Shown piece by piece: positions 33,092 to 35,245 of a DNA stretch of 35,245 bases; position 1 is the first letter of the stretch, and the number at the start of each line of letters is the position of its first letter. The stretch is from Omnitrophica bacterium GWA2_41_15 (GTDB taxonomy: Bacteria; Omnitrophota; Gorgyraeia; Gygaellales; UBA12090): the NCBI GenBank assembly GCA_919902675.1, contig CAKKRH010000022.1:1-35245 (forward strand). Direction: 5' to 3'. The position numbers and the translations under genes were made by a program. The notes beneath the pieces are model-generated. The model saw only the letters and a program-made list of their open reading frames with translations. It searched no databases and was not told the DNA's origin.

Positions 33092-34321
33092 TTAATTTAA
33101 ACTATATGAATTATTTTTGCTTCCGTAAAATCTATCTTCCTTAATGATATACCTGCGGGTATCGGCAATGACTAAGGCCTCTTTGTATTCCGGAGATGCT
33201 TCCCTGGCCTCAAACTGTTGAAGTTCAAAGATATCCGCTAAGCAGAGGATAAAGCTGTCTATCTTATCTTTAGTCTCTCCCTTTTCAAAACAGGCGGCTA
33301 AGTATTCTTTGAGCCTTTGGCCGGAGGGAGCAATCCCTCTCCTCACCATATGCCGGATATCGGCTAATTCCTTCTCCAGGTCAAAAGACTCTATCTCGGC
33401 CCTGCTTAACATCGGCAGGCTAAAATCAAGGCCGGTGAAACTTCCCGCCGGTTGAACCAGCATATTCATTTGGCGAAAGTCAATACCACCGATGACTTCA
33501 GGCTTTTTTGTAATTGTAAGCGCGGAACTCGCGATTTCAGGCACCCAGCCAACCACTTCATCCGCGGAATCTTTATCCCTAGATAAATAATATAAATACT
33601 CTAATGCTTTTATGATGTCCACTGACAGATTTTGTAACTGCAGAATAGTGTATTCACCCGTTTCAAAATTAAGCTTCACTTCTCTTATGGTGCCGCCATT
33701 AACATAACTTTCAAAAGTAATGGTTAACGCAGGAGTAGCATCACTAATTTCCCTATAAAAGGTAATATCAACCATTGCCTTGACACTATTGACTTTTACA
33801 TACTTAAAAGTAGTTTTTCCAATTCTTATATTTGCTCCGGATTCAGAATATGATCTTTCAATAGATAAATCTATAAAGACAGATTTTTCTAACTCAAGCG
33901 CCTTGGCCATTATTTCTTCAGCGTTTATAGAATCGCAGAGACTCTCTACTTCTCCTATTGCTTTGGATGTTTTCGCGCTATCTCCCGGAGGCTGCTTAGT
34001 TTTATCAATTAACTTTTTTAAATTTCCGGGCAGTTCCTTGATTTCGCCTAACTTTAAATCCCCTAATCTTAAATTTCTTAAATAGCCTACGACCTTTATC
34101 TTATTTTCACTGCTCAATAAAGATGACAATCCTTCCAGAATTTTCTTGCTTATTACCTCGTATAATTTATCCAAAGATTCAGTTAGCAGCGCAGAGCCGG
34201 CACTCGCGGATGCTGATAAGACCCGCATAATAAGTTGGATCGCTAATACAGATTGACAGTTATCTGCCTCCAGCGGCTCTGAATTGAACAGCTTATTGAA
34301 TCCTTCTCTCTGCCTTTTCAT
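33092..34321 (-). CDS. uncharacterised protein (C-terminal part of a possible large split protein)
   Basis: Long ORF with compositionally normal sequence (VIGGIDFRQMNMLVQPAGSFTGLDFSLPMLSRAEIESFDLEKELADIRHMVRRGIAPSGQRLKEYLAACFEKGE...). Confidence 0.75.
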   Translation of the reverse strand: MKRQREGFNKLFNSEPLEADNCQSVLAIQLIMRVLSASASAGSALLTESLDKLYEVISKKILEGLSSLLSSENKIKVVGYLRNLRLGDLKLGEIKELPGNLKKLIDKTKQPPGDSAKTSKAIGEVESLCDSINAEEIMAKALELEKSVFIDLSIERSYSESGANIRIGKTTFKYVKVNSVKAMVDITFYREISDATPALTITFESYVNGGTIREVKLNFETGEYTILQLQNLSVDIIKALEYLYYLSRDKDSADEVVGWVPEIASSALTITKKPEVIGGIDFRQMNMLVQPAGSFTGLDFSLPMLSRAEIESFDLEKELADIRHMVRRGIAPSGQRLKEYLAACFEKGETKDKIDSFILCLADIFELQQFEAREASPEYKEALVIADTRRYIIKEDRFYGSKNNSYSLN

Positions 34322-35245
34322 ATAATATGGCTCTTCATGGCTGTCTTTTTTTTGGGCCCCTTATACCATCCATAGTTTATTATAGGCCTTATCTCGACAA
34401 CAACCCCCTTGTTATTATAATAAACACGCAGTTCTATCAAAGGCAAAAGCGTATTCTGGCCATCCTCAGGCACTAATTCCAGAATCATATATTTGTTCTG
34501 ATTCCGTTCCTTATAATAATCCTTATGTTCGCCAGCAATAACTTTAATACGATACTTAGCGCCTTCAATTAATAGGGAAGCCGGCAACAAATAATATTTA
34601 TCTTTGGTGAAGGCGTTGGTGGGCAGGCCCGCATATGAAACAGGATTTATAGTAAGCTCTTTTCCTAAGATAGCGTTTTCAATGACTGTTTTGGTCAAGG
34701 CTTTCCTCAAGACTTTCTCAGCAAATATATCCGCGTTCAAGTTGGCGTAGAATTCCTTCAGCTTTTCCAGCTCTGATTTTATGGTCTCTTTTGCGTCTTG
34801 AGAAAGTTTCTCTAACTCAACAAAAATAATTCCATAAACCGATTTCCTAAGGCTTGCCAAATCATGTTTAGATGTTATCATTTCTATTATATTTTTAAAA
34901 TAATCTATGTCGCTAAATTTAGCCTTATCTAATTTATTCTTCATCATATCTAATATGGCGCCAAGCTCGTCTTTCTTCTCTTCTAATAAGGGCGAGCCTG
35001 TGGTTTGCCGCGCGAAATCGCTTCCATCCCACAAAACTTCTCCACTGCTATCCCCATCTATCGCCGAGCTGACAATGTTTTCTGCTGGTGTAGTGTATCC
35101 ATTGCTTATCTGAGGTAATTTCGGCATCAAATCTGCTATTCCCCCGCTCATATACCTCCTGATTACCTGTCCGGTAGGGGTGTGCAGGGTTTCAGAGAGG
35201 TTGTATTCGCCTTCCTGGAATGATTTCTGGTAGGCCTTAAAGTAG
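34318..35245 (-). CDS. uncharacterised protein, open at the window edge
   Basis: ORF-track M at 35151, but the frame stays open to 35245 (YFKAYQKSFQEGEYNLSETLHTPTGQVIRRY-M...), so the true start may lie outside the window. Confidence 0.7.
   Translation of the reverse strand, partial: YFKAYQKSFQEGEYNLSETLHTPTGQVIRRYMSGGIADLMPKLPQISNGYTTPAENIVSSAIDGDSSGEVLWDGSDFARQTTGSPLLEEKKDELGAILDMMKNKLDKAKFSDIDYFKNIIEMITSKHDLASLRKSVYGIIFVELEKLSQDAKETIKSELEKLKEFYANLNADIFAEKVLRKALTKTVIENAILGKELTINPVSYAGLPTNAFTKDKYYLLPASLLIEGAKYRIKVIAGEHKDYYKERNQNKYMILELVPEDGQNTLLPLIELRVYYNNKGVVVEIRPIINYGWYKGPKKKTAMKSHII

Noticed and set aside
1-35245. tRNA/rRNA genes
   Set aside because: No cloverleaf, TTCGANTC-type T-arm context or rRNA-like blocks were recognised by eye; a tRNAscan/Infernal run would be needed to exclude them.

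Overview
The 35,245-bp window is gene-dense. It resembles a Candidatus Omnitrophota-type genome, but that is inferred from gene content only and no search was run. Minus-strand blocks: (i) a beta-oxidation/CoA cluster of fadJ-like (truncated at the left edge), thiolase, PaaK/CapK-like ligase and a hotdog thioesterase, heavily invaded by toxin-antitoxin (TA) genes; (ii) UvrD/PcrA helicase; (iii) a type IV pilus/type II secretion locus (PilC/GspF, HD-GYP protein, two PilB/GspE ATPases, a standalone GspE-N/MshEN protein, a degenerate GGDEF protein); (iv) a TIGR03960-like B12/radical-SAM protein plus rodA-mrdA-mreD-mreC-mreB; (v) two large uncharacterised ORFs at the right edge that may be one split gene. 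Plus-strand block: ispH and a gldA / gldF-gldG-fusion / DUF4340 operon. The most unusual region is ~1.66-4.65 kb. At least three TA-like units lie between thiolase and fadJ, and each is separated by short remnants of the thiolase 3' end (three partial copies besides the intact gene), plus a remnant of the fadJ 5' end. The window also has a two-copy MITE-like element (one copy with TIRs and an apparent 8-bp target duplication), and a family of intergenic tracts phased at 7 nt (locally 6 nt), often with dyad symmetry, with a related insertion inside a coding sequence. No tRNA, rRNA or CRISPR array was recognised.
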